Assembly: GCA_965227145.1 (NCBI GenBank)
Contig: OZ245730.1
Span: 62,001 to 126,000 of the forward strand
Direction of reading: 5' to 3'
Source: JACKAQ01 sp965227145
GTDB lineage: Bacteria > Calditrichota > Calditrichia > RBG-13-44-9 > J075
DNA length: 64,000 bases
The notes under the pieces were generated by a model. That model did no database searches and had not been told where the DNA came from. It was given only the letters and a program-made list of their open reading frames with translations. Shown here one piece after another: positions 1-9,016 of the stretch. The translations under genes were made by a program, and so were the position numbers. Positions within the stretch are counted from its first letter, which is position 1; each line of letters begins with the position of its first letter.

Positions 1-22
1 AATGTAAACATGACCGTTTCAT
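1..22 (-). CDS. Start of a further pilus-cluster gene, cut by window edge
   Basis: An ATG on the minus strand at 22-20 opens a frame (Met-Lys-Arg-Ser-Cys-Leu-His) that runs off the left edge. It begins 11 bases after the stop of the PilM-PilN gene, the spacing expected for the next gene of the same operon. In type IV pilus operons the gene after PilN is often PilO. Only seven codons are visible, so identity is not supported and even the start is uncertain; a second in-frame-independent ATG lies at 11-9. Confidence 0.3.
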
Positions 23-32
23 GGCTAACTCT

Positions 33-1631
33 TTATTTTGCGCGATTCAGGGCAAATGATTTTTGATCAATAAATATTTCAAGTTCAAAATTATAGACTG
101 TTTTGTCGCGGATTTCCTGAACTTCCACCCGTTTTAGCCGGGCGTTTTCCAGCGAATTGACGAACAGCGGAATTTTGTCGCGATAGACGGAATAGCCTCT
201 CATGACCACTTTTTCCAAACCTTCGCGGGATGCGTCGGTAATCCACACATGTTGGGTTTTTTGGGCGACGTTGGCAATTTGCGCTAAAAACTGGCTCCAT
301 GTACTATTGTGCAGCGGAATGGAATCGAGCACGCCCAGCGTTTTATCGAAAGTGCTGAGCTTTTGGCGGAGCAGGTTAAGCCGCATTTCCATTTCCTGCA
401 GTTCGGCCAATTCCACTTTTTTGGAGCGAATTTGCATTTCCTGCTGGTTCAGCAAGCTTTGCTGTTCGGCAATTTTGATGGTTGAGAAAAAGGTGATTAT
501 CGGGATCAGCGCCAATATCAGCCAACCGGCAATTCCCAGTTTGAACTTCTTTTTACTCTCTTTTACCTCATGCGGGGTGAGGTCCATAACATAATAATTT
601 TTGGATTTATCATCCAGCGCGCGCAAAGCGGAGCCGATGGGAATGGCAAATCGCGAGGAAAGCGGATCGCTGCCGGCAAGCCCCAGCTGTTGCAGGTTGA
701 TATATTCGATAACGGTTTCCGTGGGAAATTTTTGGCGCAGAAAATCGTCGATGCCCGCATCAAACGCCTGACCGGTGAGGATGACGTGATCGAGCATTGG
801 CAGGTTCAGGTTATCCTGTTCCAGCAAAATACGGCTGTAAATGGTATTCACGATATTTTCGGAATCGAGCCCGACGCCAATAATATAGGAAATGTTAACA
901 ATTTCGGAACCGCGCATAAAGGTGAGGCGGCTGAACTCATGCCCGATGTAAATAATCAGGTTGATGGTTTCTTCGGGAAACTGGTAGCTTTGTTTGATGA
1001 GGTTAACGAGCGAAATTTCGGCGCTTTCCACAAATGAAATGCGTTTGGAAATACCCGGTTCTGCCGCTTCCAGCTCGCCAATAACGCTGATCTCGCCATC
1101 ACGGACGATGGCCATCAGGCGACCATCCTGCAATTTGATGAGGTTGATATCCTGTGGCTTTAGTAAATCCGCATCCGGACGAACTTTCGCCAGTTCTTCA
1201 ATAACGCGTTTTTTTAGCTTTTCGCCTTTCAGATTCCAGTCGGAATTAAAATAGGCGTAATAGATCTGTGGTTCGGCCAGGCTGACGGCCATTTTATATT
1301 TTTTGTCAGCGTATTTTGCCAGCAGCGCGCCCAGCGCTTCGGCATTGGCTTCCACTATTTCATTTTCTACATCGGAGAGTAAAATATCCGGTCCGGACAG
1401 TTCGTTGGATAGGGAAATTCCTTCCATATCGTTGCCCATATCGCCATCCAGCCCATCGGAATAATCCGGTATCAGCTCCCGTGTTGCGCCAACAGCTTCC
1501 ATTTTGACGGCAATACGGGAAATTTCCGCATCAACCAGCCGAACATCGCCATCTTTTTGCATTAAACAAACAAAGTGGAGGTAGGTACCTTCTACAAATA
1601 CACCTACAGCATATTTTGCTTTTTTTCCCAT
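33..1631 (-). CDS. PilM-PilN fusion-like type IV pilus inner-membrane assembly protein
   Basis: The 532-residue protein has three parts. Residues about 1-355 look like a PilM-type actin-like domain (opening KKAKYAVGVFVEG). A single transmembrane helix follows at about 363-382 (GWLILALIPIITFFS), then a coiled coil at about 385-415 and a PilN-like domain to the end, including PLHNSTWSQFLAQIA. In classical systems PilM is cytoplasmic and binds the short N-terminal tail of the separate membrane protein PilN; here both lie on one chain, as in GspL of type II secretion. It would form the alignment platform under the pilus. The start has AGGA six bases upstream of ATG. It is the last complete gene of the minus-strand pilus cluster. 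The fold assignment is by resemblance, since actin-like domains are weakly conserved. Confidence 0.7.
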   Translation of the reverse strand: MGKKAKYAVGVFVEGTYLHFVCLMQKDGDVRLVDAEISRIAVKMEAVGATRELIPDYSDGLDGDMGNDMEGISLSNELSGPDILLSDVENEIVEANAEALGALLAKYADKKYKMAVSLAEPQIYYAYFNSDWNLKGEKLKKRVIEELAKVRPDADLLKPQDINLIKLQDGRLMAIVRDGEISVIGELEAAEPGISKRISFVESAEISLVNLIKQSYQFPEETINLIIYIGHEFSRLTFMRGSEIVNISYIIGVGLDSENIVNTIYSRILLEQDNLNLPMLDHVILTGQAFDAGIDDFLRQKFPTETVIEYINLQQLGLAGSDPLSSRFAIPIGSALRALDDKSKNYYVMDLTPHEVKESKKKFKLGIAGWLILALIPIITFFSTIKIAEQQSLLNQQEMQIRSKKVELAELQEMEMRLNLLRQKLSTFDKTLGVLDSIPLHNSTWSQFLAQIANVAQKTQHVWITDASREGLEKVVMRGYSVYRDKIPLFVNSLENARLKRVEVQEIRDKTVYNFELEIFIDQKSFALNRAK

Positions 1632-1712
1632 TGGTCATCCTAACCTTATTCTGGATCCTTTCCAAAAATCCCTTTTGAGTACAATATTATATCGAAAGAA
1701 ACCGGCAAAACT

Positions 1713-2987
1713 TTACACGCTTCTTAACAACAGCTTATCGTGGAGCAATTGTTTCATGCGTCTTTTATTGTTTGCGTAGTTTAGCGCGGTTTCCAGGGTG
1801 ATTTGCCGGGCACGGTAAAGCTGCAATAAATCCTGCTCCAGCGTAATCATGCCGTATTCTTTTCCCTCGTTTATCATTTGATAGATTTCCTGAATATTTT
1901 CATTTCTGATTGCCGCGCGAACAGATGGCGTCATTACCAGCACCTCTTTTGCGAGCACCCGGCGGCCGTCCGTGCTGGGCACCAGTTTTTGCGAAATAAC
2001 GCATCGCAGAATATCGCTGAGGCGATTTTGCACCCTGTTTTGCTCCAACGGCGGCATTTCGCCGATGATACGATCGATGCTTTCCACAGCCGATGAGGTG
2101 TGCAGGGTGGAGAATACTTTGTGACCGCTATCTGCAACCTCCAGCGCGGTGATGATCGTTTCTGCATCGCGCATTTCGCCAATAACGATGATGTCCGGAT
2201 CCTGCCGGAGCGATTCTTTCGCACCGTTTTTGAAAGACGTGGTGTCCGCTCCGACTTCGCGGTGTTTGATGGTGCATTTTTTGGATTTGTGAACATATTC
2301 AATCGGCGAAGCGATGATGACAATATGCGCATTTACGAGCTGGTTGTTCATGTCCACAATGGAATCCAGCGTGGTGCTTTTGCCGGAGCCGGTTATTCCG
2401 GTGATGAGCGTCAGCCCTTCTTTCGTGTGCGATAAGCTCAGCAATTTGGTTACATTCTGGTGAAAACGATACTGCTGGAACGGGCGGATTTGGGTGTTGA
2501 TTGCCCGCATATTCAGCGCCAGATGATTCAGCTCCACATATATGGTTGCCCGGAAACGATGATCTTTCTGATCCGCGTGTTTGGCAACGTACGAGAAATC
2601 GTAGTTCATATTTTTTAACAGGATTTCGCGTTCCTGCGCAGAGATCAGCGCCAGAATGAGAATGTCCGATTCTTCGAGTGTCAACAAACCAAAATCGAGC
2701 GCGGGGCGTTTGTTGCCGTGAATCCGCAGCCAGATTTGGCCGTTGGCGCCGGGACCGCCCATATCGATATCCGATGCTTCGAGCTGGCGCATTTTTTCCA
2801 AATACGTATCGAACAGGTTTCGAAGCGTTTGGCGTTGCTGCTCCGGTAATTTGCTCATCACATCCCGGCAGAGAAAAATAATGCGTTCCAACCCGTAAAG
2901 GGATGGCGGCACCTGTGCGCTGCATGCCCGCAGTACGTTTTGTGCCTGTGTAACGATGTTTTGATTCAGTTCCAATGTAACTCTCAC
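1713..2987 (-). CDS. pilT: PilT-family pilus retraction ATPase, altered Asp box
   Basis: Hexameric AAA-like motor ATPase that depolymerises the pilus and drives retraction. The Walker A motif GITGSGKST is at about 198-207. Downstream are the PilT-typical REVGADTTSF, the Walker B region QDPDIIVIGEMRD with its catalytic Glu, and the His box GHKVFSTLHTSS. The family Asp box, normally TIEDPIEFVH, reads VIIASPIEYVH here, so the acidic pair before Pro is lost. At 424 residues it is longer than typical PilT (about 350-380), the excess being N-terminal. The start codon is GTG with no obvious Shine-Dalgarno; no better in-frame start was seen. It lies 82 bases upstream of the PilM-PilN gene. The PilT family is secure; whether it acts as PilT, a PilU-like accessory or another motor is open. 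Confidence 0.85.
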   Translation of the reverse strand: MRVTLELNQNIVTQAQNVLRACSAQVPPSLYGLERIIFLCRDVMSKLPEQQRQTLRNLFDTYLEKMRQLEASDIDMGGPGANGQIWLRIHGNKRPALDFGLLTLEESDILILALISAQEREILLKNMNYDFSYVAKHADQKDHRFRATIYVELNHLALNMRAINTQIRPFQQYRFHQNVTKLLSLSHTKEGLTLITGITGSGKSTTLDSIVDMNNQLVNAHIVIIASPIEYVHKSKKCTIKHREVGADTTSFKNGAKESLRQDPDIIVIGEMRDAETIITALEVADSGHKVFSTLHTSSAVESIDRIIGEMPPLEQNRVQNRLSDILRCVISQKLVPSTDGRRVLAKEVLVMTPSVRAAIRNENIQEIYQMINEGKEYGMITLEQDLLQLYRARQITLETALNYANNKRRMKQLLHDKLLLRSV

Positions 2988-3093
2988 ATACGTTAAATAT
3001 TTCGATATCTATTAATATCGGTATCCAAAGCCGCTTGATTAGCAGAAAATAGGGGTGGATGTTGCGAAAAAGAAATTTAAACGGGTGAGGGAA

Positions 3094-4350
3094 TTATTCC
3101 CACCAGGCGATCAATTGCAAATTACGGACAAAGGGATAATACGGCGGTGCGGCAGAACTTAACCGGTCGTCAAACCGGTAATTTTTCTGGAATCCGCTGA
3201 GAATGTTGTTGGTTCCCCAGTCAAATGTGCCGATTGCACCGCGATCCTGCTGGTAAATGCTGCCCAACAACCGCAGCGATCCGTTGACGGCGCGGGTGTT
3301 ATAATTTTCCGCCAAAAAGCTGCCCGTCATCGCCATGATGGATGCCTGAACTGTGACGTCACCCTGGGTATCGGCATTGTCGGCAACAATCACATTTTGC
3401 CCGGCGATAAGCCCAAGCATGTCGTCGGAATGCGGGTTGATCATCGGATCGTCGGCATAAGCCAGGTTGCCTTCGATGTAAATATTCTGCGACGTATAAA
3501 CGCTTAGTTCTCCGTTAAAATCGCCTTTTACGTGCACGGTTTCCGTGCTGTACAGCGCACCGGTGGGCGCCAGTACCGATAGCGCCAAAGTGTCCGGCGG
3601 ATCGGTTTCGACAGTGCGGATAACCCGTCCGTCATCCAGAAATTCGAGGGTAATTTCCCGGTCATACAGCGAGCGGGTATTGATGGCCGCGGCGCCGTTT
3701 CCGGTGGTTGCAGCGGTGATAATGGTGGACATATCGGTGGTTACAACGTTGGAGTTGCCAATTTCGTAACCGCCCAAATAGCTGGCAGTGTTGGATGGGT
3801 CGGTCGGAAGCGGCGTTATTCCGAGTGTTGCGGTAACTTTTCCGTTGAAAACGGGCGAACCGGATACTTTCAGCAATCCGTTGGTGTGGAGCGGTCCCCA
3901 AACCGTATCGCCGGAAACCCAGTGAACATTACCTTCGTTTTCCGTGAACCAGAAAAAGCTGGACACCGGTGACCGGTATTTGAAAAATGCGATGACGGAA
4001 TCCCGTTTTTCCAGCAATGCGCCGTTGACGGCAAAGTTGTCTTCGTCAAAAATATTTGTCCGGGTGATAACTTTCAATTTTACGGTGTCTAATCCCACCG
4101 GAGTAATGGAAACCATCGAACTGCAATCGTCCGCGTTTACGTTAAAACTGCCGGAAGTGATGTTTTCATCCCAAACCCGGTTGACACCCACGTTCATTGC
4201 GCTCAGTTTGGCGTGATACAGTTCGTTATCGACATATTGTTGGTTGAAACTGTCCATCGAGTTGAACACTGCACGGCTCATTTTCAATTGATAAATTGAG
4301 AACGAAATTGTGAAGCTCATAACGATTAGTATAGCACCTTTTCCAAACAT
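3094..4350 (-). CDS. PilX-like pilus-associated membrane-anchored protein
   Basis: The 418-residue protein begins with a short cytoplasmic tail and one hydrophobic helix (residues about 5-20, ILIVMSFTISFSIYQL), then a long exported part. The C-terminal half has beta-rich, glycine-rich runs (HVKGDFNGELSVYTSQNIYIEG and DDMLGLIAGQNVIVADN) like those in PilX/DUF4900-type proteins of other type IV pilus clusters. AGGA lies seven bases before the ATG. It sits between two small pilin-like genes and pilT, all on one strand, so a minor pilin, tip or assembly role is inferred from context. No catalytic motif was seen. The name is a resemblance, not a firm family assignment. Confidence 0.6.
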   Translation of the reverse strand: MFGKGAILIVMSFTISFSIYQLKMSRAVFNSMDSFNQQYVDNELYHAKLSAMNVGVNRVWDENITSGSFNVNADDCSSMVSITPVGLDTVKLKVITRTNIFDEDNFAVNGALLEKRDSVIAFFKYRSPVSSFFWFTENEGNVHWVSGDTVWGPLHTNGLLKVSGSPVFNGKVTATLGITPLPTDPSNTASYLGGYEIGNSNVVTTDMSTIITAATTGNGAAAINTRSLYDREITLEFLDDGRVIRTVETDPPDTLALSVLAPTGALYSTETVHVKGDFNGELSVYTSQNIYIEGNLAYADDPMINPHSDDMLGLIAGQNVIVADNADTQGDVTVQASIMAMTGSFLAENYNTRAVNGSLRLLGSIYQQDRGAIGTFDWGTNNILSGFQKNYRFDDRLSSAAPPYYPFVRNLQLIAWWE

Positions 4351-4386
4351 AACTCTATCCTGAAAACTGCAATTACGGGTTTAAGA

Positions 4387-5082
4387 TTAACGGAACAAGT
4401 TGCGCGAAATCAGCCGGCGATTTTGCCAATATGCCGGTTGTAACAGTCGTAATAATTCCTGCCGGCGGAAATCTTCATCCGCGATGCCGCCAAGGCTGGC
4501 GCTCACCAGTTCAGGTGTAATCATTACCTGCGGGTTTAGTGCGGCTAAAGAAATTTCAATCATCCGGACAGCCGGTGTAAGTGCTGTTTCATTTCCGGCC
4601 TGATCCAGATAGGTAAACACATCGTTGTTGCTGATAAACCCGAGTGAGTGCGTTTGCGTGGCAGCGCCATTAAATTTTACCAGCCGAACAACTTCGTATA
4701 AAACCACGTTGGAATCGGCAATGGTGATGGTTGTGCCGTTTTGGATCCGGTATTCTAATGTGTCCACCTGCGAATCTGTGGTGGTTATTCCGGCTGCCGG
4801 GTAAAACGTGTCGGTGTCCATGTTCAATTGAACGAGAAATTTCAGGCGATCCGGGTCTTTTATCTGAATAATATTCGGGAGTTCGTCATCCGGCACGCCG
4901 AAACCCATTTTCCGCAGGTCAAATTCAATCACCTGGGTGATGCGTTTGAGATTGCTTTGCAGAATCTCGTCGGCGTTGTGGTTATACATTCTGCGCAGCC
5001 CCAGATCCGATGCTGTCAGCGCAATTAACATCACCATTCCGCCGATAATCGTTCCACTAAGGATGTCTAAATAGGATGACAT
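4387..5082 (-). CDS. PilW-like minor pilin candidate
   Basis: A 231-residue protein with an N-terminal hydrophobic helix at about 8-27 (LSGTIIGGMVMLIALTASDL), followed by a polar region with FDLRKMGFGVPDDELP. A helix directly at the N terminus followed by a segment resembling RxMGFG is typical of PilW/PilV-type minor pilins and pseudopilins, but there is no recognisable prepilin peptidase site (G/FTLxE) in front of the helix. It begins 10 bases after the preceding gene and ends 36 bases before the PilX-like gene, so co-transcription is likely. The role is inferred from structure and position. Confidence 0.6.
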   Translation of the reverse strand: MSSYLDILSGTIIGGMVMLIALTASDLGLRRMYNHNADEILQSNLKRITQVIEFDLRKMGFGVPDDELPNIIQIKDPDRLKFLVQLNMDTDTFYPAAGITTTDSQVDTLEYRIQNGTTITIADSNVVLYEVVRLVKFNGAATQTHSLGFISNNDVFTYLDQAGNETALTPAVRMIEISLAALNPQVMITPELVSASLGGIADEDFRRQELLRLLQPAYWQNRRLISRNLFR

Positions 5083-5092
5083 ATTTTTTTAC

Positions 5093-5629
5093 CTAATTAT
5101 AAAACCAATAACTGTTTACAAATTCTATTCTTATTGTATCGCGAACAATGCCGCTGGCGGTTACGCGAAATAGCAGCGGGTCTGTAAAAACGTCGCAAAT
5201 GGAAATCCGCATGCGTTTGTGGAATTGTTTGTTGTTGTCCGGAACCATCTGATTGCCCGCAAAAGTGACATAATCAACTTCAAATTGGACGTTGTAAATC
5301 ACACCGCTAAGCCCCGTGTCCGGGATGGTTAAGTTGTTGTAATCATCAAAGTCGTCAATCACGCCCAAATCGTTCATGTCCAGTCCCAGTGCGTTCGGCT
5401 CCGCAAAATCGGTCAGTTCTTTATTGCTGGTGGTATCGAGGGTGGTTTCGTCAAAATAGTAGCGTTTGGCGGCTTCGGCGTGGGCGTTCAACAGGGCCAA
5501 TGCTTCTGCGCGATATTTATTTTGCGAAATTGAGATATCCACATTGCTGATGCTCCGGTTCAAATTGAGCACCGCAAAGGAGAGCATCATCAATGCTCCG
5601 ATGGATAATATGGTTTGTCCGGTTCCCAT
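5093..5629 (-). CDS. Small N-terminally anchored pilus-cluster protein
   Basis: The start was placed at the ATG at 5629-5627 because a purine-rich GGAAGG stands just ahead of it and the protein then begins MGTGQTILSIGALMMLSF, matching the other small cluster proteins, in which the hydrophobic helix lies at the extreme N terminus. An upstream ATG at 5671 would add 14 charged residues and has no ribosome site. The 178-residue product has one helix (about 5-21) and an exported domain of unknown fold. The position between pilB and the PilW-like gene suggests a minor pilin or pseudopilin. No known domain is recognised. Confidence 0.6.
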   Translation of the reverse strand: MGTGQTILSIGALMMLSFAVLNLNRSISNVDISISQNKYRAEALALLNAHAEAAKRYYFDETTLDTTSNKELTDFAEPNALGLDMNDLGVIDDFDDYNNLTIPDTGLSGVIYNVQFEVDYVTFAGNQMVPDNNKQFHKRMRISICDVFTDPLLFRVTASGIVRDTIRIEFVNSYWFYN

Positions 5630-5692
5630 TTCACCTTCCCTGGTTTTCTGTTTGCCTGCCGTAACATACAATAAGTATTGCAGTTAGCGGCG

Positions 5693-7471
5693 CTAATCCG
5701 AACTGGTTGCTTTGGCAATTTCTTCGAGGGTTGTCGAGCCCTCTTTAACACGTTCCCGCGCTGCTGCGCGAAGGGTTAGCATTCCTTCTTTTACCGCAAG
5801 GTTGCGGATCGATTCTTCGTCAATATTTTTTCCGCTTTTGAAAATAAGATCGCGGATGCCTTTGCTAAAATATAACGCCTCGTGAATGGCTGCCCGGCCT
5901 TTGTAACCGCCGTTGCAATGTTCGCAGCCAACGGCTTCGTAAAAAACGGTATCGCGAATTTCCTGCAGCGTGAATCCCAAACCCAGCGGCACCGCCGGAC
6001 GCAAATCTTTTGCCGGACGTTTGCAGTGTTCGCAAACCCGCCGGATCAATCGCTGTGCGATAATCAGGTTGATGGCATATGCAATCAAAAACGGCTCGAT
6101 GCCCATTTTATACAATCGCGAAACTGCGCTCGGCGCATCGTTGGTGTGCAGCGTGGAAAACGTTAAGTGACCGGTGTTTGCCAGCTTGATGCCGGTTTCC
6201 GCTGTCTCTTTATCCCGAATTTCACCAACCATAACCACATCCGGGTCGTGCCGGAGGATGGCCCGCAGGGCTTTCTCGAAATTGTTTTTCATGCTGATTT
6301 TCAACTGGCGAACGCCGGGAATAATATATTCCACCGGATCTTCAACTGTCAGCACGTTTACTTCCGGCGTAACAATGTAGCTCAGCGCGGCAATCAACGT
6401 GGTCGATTTACCGCTACCCGTAGGTCCGGTAACAATAACCATTCCCTGCGGTTTGCTGATCGCTTTGATAAAAAATTCGTTTGCGCTGCCCTGCAAGCCG
6501 AGTTTGCTCAAATCGGTAATGACGTTCCGGTCGTCCAGAATCCGGATGACGATACTTTCGAATTTGTACTGAAATTCCCGTCCCACAATCGGCAAAATGG
6601 ATACGCGAAACCGGATGTGGTGACCGTCAATTTTTCGCTGGATAAAGCCGTCCTGGGCAACTTCCCGTTCGAACCGGTCCACATTTCGCGAACGGTCTTT
6701 GACGACCGCGGCAACCGCCTCCGGACGCACGCCTTTTTGCACATGCCACAATTTCAGTTTGCCGTCAACCCGAAAATGGACTTCCGTCGTTTTGGGATCT
6801 TTGGGAATAATGTGAATATCGCTGGCACCGTTGCGAACCGATTCAACCAGCATGCCTTCCACCAAATGCACCAACAGGCTTTTGTTGATTTCCGCATCGA
6901 GATCTTCTTCCTCGATGTTGGCATCCTTATCTTCCATCTCGCTGATCTCGATATCGCTATCTTCGAGAATTTTCAGAAATTCATTCTCTTTTGGTGCGAC
7001 CTCGCTGATCAGCGCTTTAAAATCTGCCGGGCTGATGTAACACACATCATACCGTTTGGCGCCAACTGCCCGCGCAAGGGTGGGAATATTGTTGTTGGTC
7101 GGATCGACAGAAACGATGATCAGTTTGTTGCCCGGCTTTTCCTCCTGCCCGAAAATCATGATATTTTCGGTTTCCATGAGGGTGCGCAGCGATTCCGGCA
7201 GGGCATCGAGCAATTTGCGGATGTACTCAATCTGCTTTTCGCTCAACGGCTGTTTATCGAGATGAACCTGCTGGAAGCCGTACATTTCCGCAACTTCCCG
7301 ATACACGCTATTGTGGTCAACATTGAACTCTTTGACCAAAATTTGGGCGAGATTGCGCCGGTCATTGGGTTCGCCATCCTGTTTGATTTTCAGCGCCCGC
7401 TGGAGCGTTTCAAAATCGAGGATGTTCTTTTTGACCAAGGCAACGCCCAGCTTGTAATTGCTGTCTTGCAT
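5693..7471 (-). CDS. pilB: Type IV pilus extension ATPase PilB (GspE family)
   Basis: Cytoplasmic motor ATPase that powers pilus polymerisation. Residues about 1-150 form an MshEN-type N-domain (KLGVALVKKNILDFETLQRAL). The ATPase core has Walker A GPTGSGKST near 352, the Asp box VEDPVEYI near 379, Walker B DPDVVMVGEIRD and the His box GHLTFSTLHTND. Two CxxC pairs (CEHC near 478, CEHC near 515) form the zinc knuckle typical of GspE/PilB. The ATG at 7471 was preferred, with AAGGA upstream at a long spacing of 12; a TTG at 7495 would add eight residues. It follows pilC on the same strand after an 87-base gap. The family assignment is secure. Confidence 0.93.
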   Translation of the reverse strand: MQDSNYKLGVALVKKNILDFETLQRALKIKQDGEPNDRRNLAQILVKEFNVDHNSVYREVAEMYGFQQVHLDKQPLSEKQIEYIRKLLDALPESLRTLMETENIMIFGQEEKPGNKLIIVSVDPTNNNIPTLARAVGAKRYDVCYISPADFKALISEVAPKENEFLKILEDSDIEISEMEDKDANIEEEDLDAEINKSLLVHLVEGMLVESVRNGASDIHIIPKDPKTTEVHFRVDGKLKLWHVQKGVRPEAVAAVVKDRSRNVDRFEREVAQDGFIQRKIDGHHIRFRVSILPIVGREFQYKFESIVIRILDDRNVITDLSKLGLQGSANEFFIKAISKPQGMVIVTGPTGSGKSTTLIAALSYIVTPEVNVLTVEDPVEYIIPGVRQLKISMKNNFEKALRAILRHDPDVVMVGEIRDKETAETGIKLANTGHLTFSTLHTNDAPSAVSRLYKMGIEPFLIAYAINLIIAQRLIRRVCEHCKRPAKDLRPAVPLGLGFTLQEIRDTVFYEAVGCEHCNGGYKGRAAIHEALYFSKGIRDLIFKSGKNIDEESIRNLAVKEGMLTLRAAARERVKEGSTTLEEIAKATSSD

Positions 7472-7582
7472 GCGTTTGTCGGTTCCTTGCAACAAAACTA
7501 ACTCTCTTATCCTGTCTTTTAGTGACTGTTTCTATTGAATTTATATTGCCCAAAATTCTGTTGTCCGGTTGTTCGGATGATA

Positions 7583-8926
7583 TCAACCGTAGGGTGTTTT
7601 GGGTTTCATCAACGCTGTTTCCGCGGAAATCAGGGTCAGCGCCGTAATCACAATCATGATAAACATGGCGATGGTCAACTGAATAAATTCGATCGCGTTT
7701 TTCAGTTTATACACGGTTTCTTTTTCGTAATAATTGGCAATTTGCAGTGCGGAATTTTTCACTGTGCCGGTTTCCGAACCGGCGTTGAACCGTGCCAGCG
7801 CCGTTTTTGTGAAAACGCCGGTAGCCTCAAATGCCTGCACCAGCCCAAGTCCTTTGTTCAACATCATCGGTAACGCGATGGTTTTGATCTGCTTTTCAAA
7901 ATAGCGATTGCCGCTGGCTTCAGCGGCTAATTTGATGGCATCGATGTTTTCGCCGGAGCCGCTATACAGCGCGTAAAACACCCGGCAAAAAATTTCGATG
8001 ACCGTTTTGTGAATCAGCGATCCCAAAAACGGCATTTTTAAAATATATCTGTCCCGCACAAACCGCCCTTTGGGATTGAAAACAAAATAATACACCAGCA
8101 AACCGGTACCCGAGAACAGCAAAAGCAAGATAATCCAGATGTTATCCACCATAAAATCGCTCAACGCGAGAGTGGCAGAAGTCATCGGCGGCAGCTCCGT
8201 GCCCAATTTCATGAACAGTTTGGCGGTTTCGGGAAAAATAAAACCGACGTAGTAAAACACCGCACCCATCAAAATCAGCACGGTGAACAGCGGCATAATG
8301 AGCGCGCTTTTCAGGTTGCGTTTAAATTCGGCATTTCGTTCCAGAAATTTGGCGGTACTTTCGTAAATGGACACCATGTTGCCGCTTTTGGATGCCAAAC
8401 CGAGCATCCGTGCTGCAAACGTGCCCAACGCTTTTTCCTGTTTGATGAATGCTTCTTCGCTGTCCTTCCCCTGCCGCAAGTCGTTGTTTATTTCTTTGAT
8501 CGCTTCGCGGAGCGTGACGTTTTCTGTATCGTTCACCAGCATCTGCAACACTTCGTTGAATTGCAGGTTTTCCCGCAGCATATCCGCGCTTACGCGAACA
8601 AACGTGACCACATCGGCTTCTGGCGGAGGAAGTTTAAAATCGATTAATTTGGGTTGGACAGACAAAACCTTGTAGCCCAAACGTTCCAATGCCCGTTGAA
8701 CTTCATCTTTGGTAAAGGCTTTTTGTTCACCTTTAAAAGGTTCTTCGCCTGCTTTTTGTGCTTTGAAAAGGAAGGTTTTACGCTTCTGGATTGCGGACAC
8801 TTTAACTTTGTGTTTATCCGCCAGCTTCCGGACTTTGGTTTTGGCTTCCGAAAGACTCTCCGCCACCACTGTTCCCTGGATGGCGCGACCATTGAGCGTT
8901 GTTCCTTCAAACCGAAAATCTGGCAT
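7583..8926 (-). CDS. pilC: Type IV pilus inner-membrane platform protein PilC (GspF family)
   Basis: PilC is the polytopic platform on which PilB and PilT act. The N-terminal part resembles the PilC/GspF opening (FRFEGTTLNGRAIQGTVVAES). Two GspF domains follow, with LREAIKEINNDLRQG and FAARMLGLASKSGNMVSIYE in the first and FCRVFYALYSGSGENIDAIKLA in the second. Hydrophobic segments are seen at about 205-230 (ALIMPLFTVLILMGAVFYYVG), 260-285 and near the C terminus (LTIAMFIMIVITALTLISAE). Length 447 is a little above the usual 400, from an inserted charged stretch at about 35-75. GAGGAAAC precedes the ATG. It lies between the pilin terminator and pilB. Confidence 0.92.
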   Translation of the reverse strand: MPDFRFEGTTLNGRAIQGTVVAESLSEAKTKVRKLADKHKVKVSAIQKRKTFLFKAQKAGEEPFKGEQKAFTKDEVQRALERLGYKVLSVQPKLIDFKLPPPEADVVTFVRVSADMLRENLQFNEVLQMLVNDTENVTLREAIKEINNDLRQGKDSEEAFIKQEKALGTFAARMLGLASKSGNMVSIYESTAKFLERNAEFKRNLKSALIMPLFTVLILMGAVFYYVGFIFPETAKLFMKLGTELPPMTSATLALSDFMVDNIWIILLLLFSGTGLLVYYFVFNPKGRFVRDRYILKMPFLGSLIHKTVIEIFCRVFYALYSGSGENIDAIKLAAEASGNRYFEKQIKTIALPMMLNKGLGLVQAFEATGVFTKTALARFNAGSETGTVKNSALQIANYYEKETVYKLKNAIEFIQLTIAMFIMIVITALTLISAETALMKPKTPYG

Positions 8927-8956
8927 CCTACCGTTTCCTCAATTTGCGCCTGTGAC

Positions 8957-9000
8957 AAAAAAAGGGCGTGCTAACGTTGAATGATCGTTACGCACGCCCG
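8957..9000 (-). terminator. Rho-independent terminator after the pilin gene
   Basis: Read on the minus strand, GGGCGTGCGTAACG pairs with CGTTAGCACGCCC across a short loop, followed at once by seven T residues. It lies between the pilin stop and the pilC start. A terminator here would let the pilin be made in excess over the assembly genes, with pilC-pilB expressed by read-through or from their own promoter. Confidence 0.88.
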
Positions 9001-9016
9001 CTTAACTTCAAGTTTC

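Noticed and set aside
6167..7501. 444-codon open frame on the plus strand opposite pilB
   Set aside because: It mirrors pilB exactly; its translation is rich in Phe, Asn and His as expected from the antisense of a biased gene and has no domain, whereas pilB is complete.
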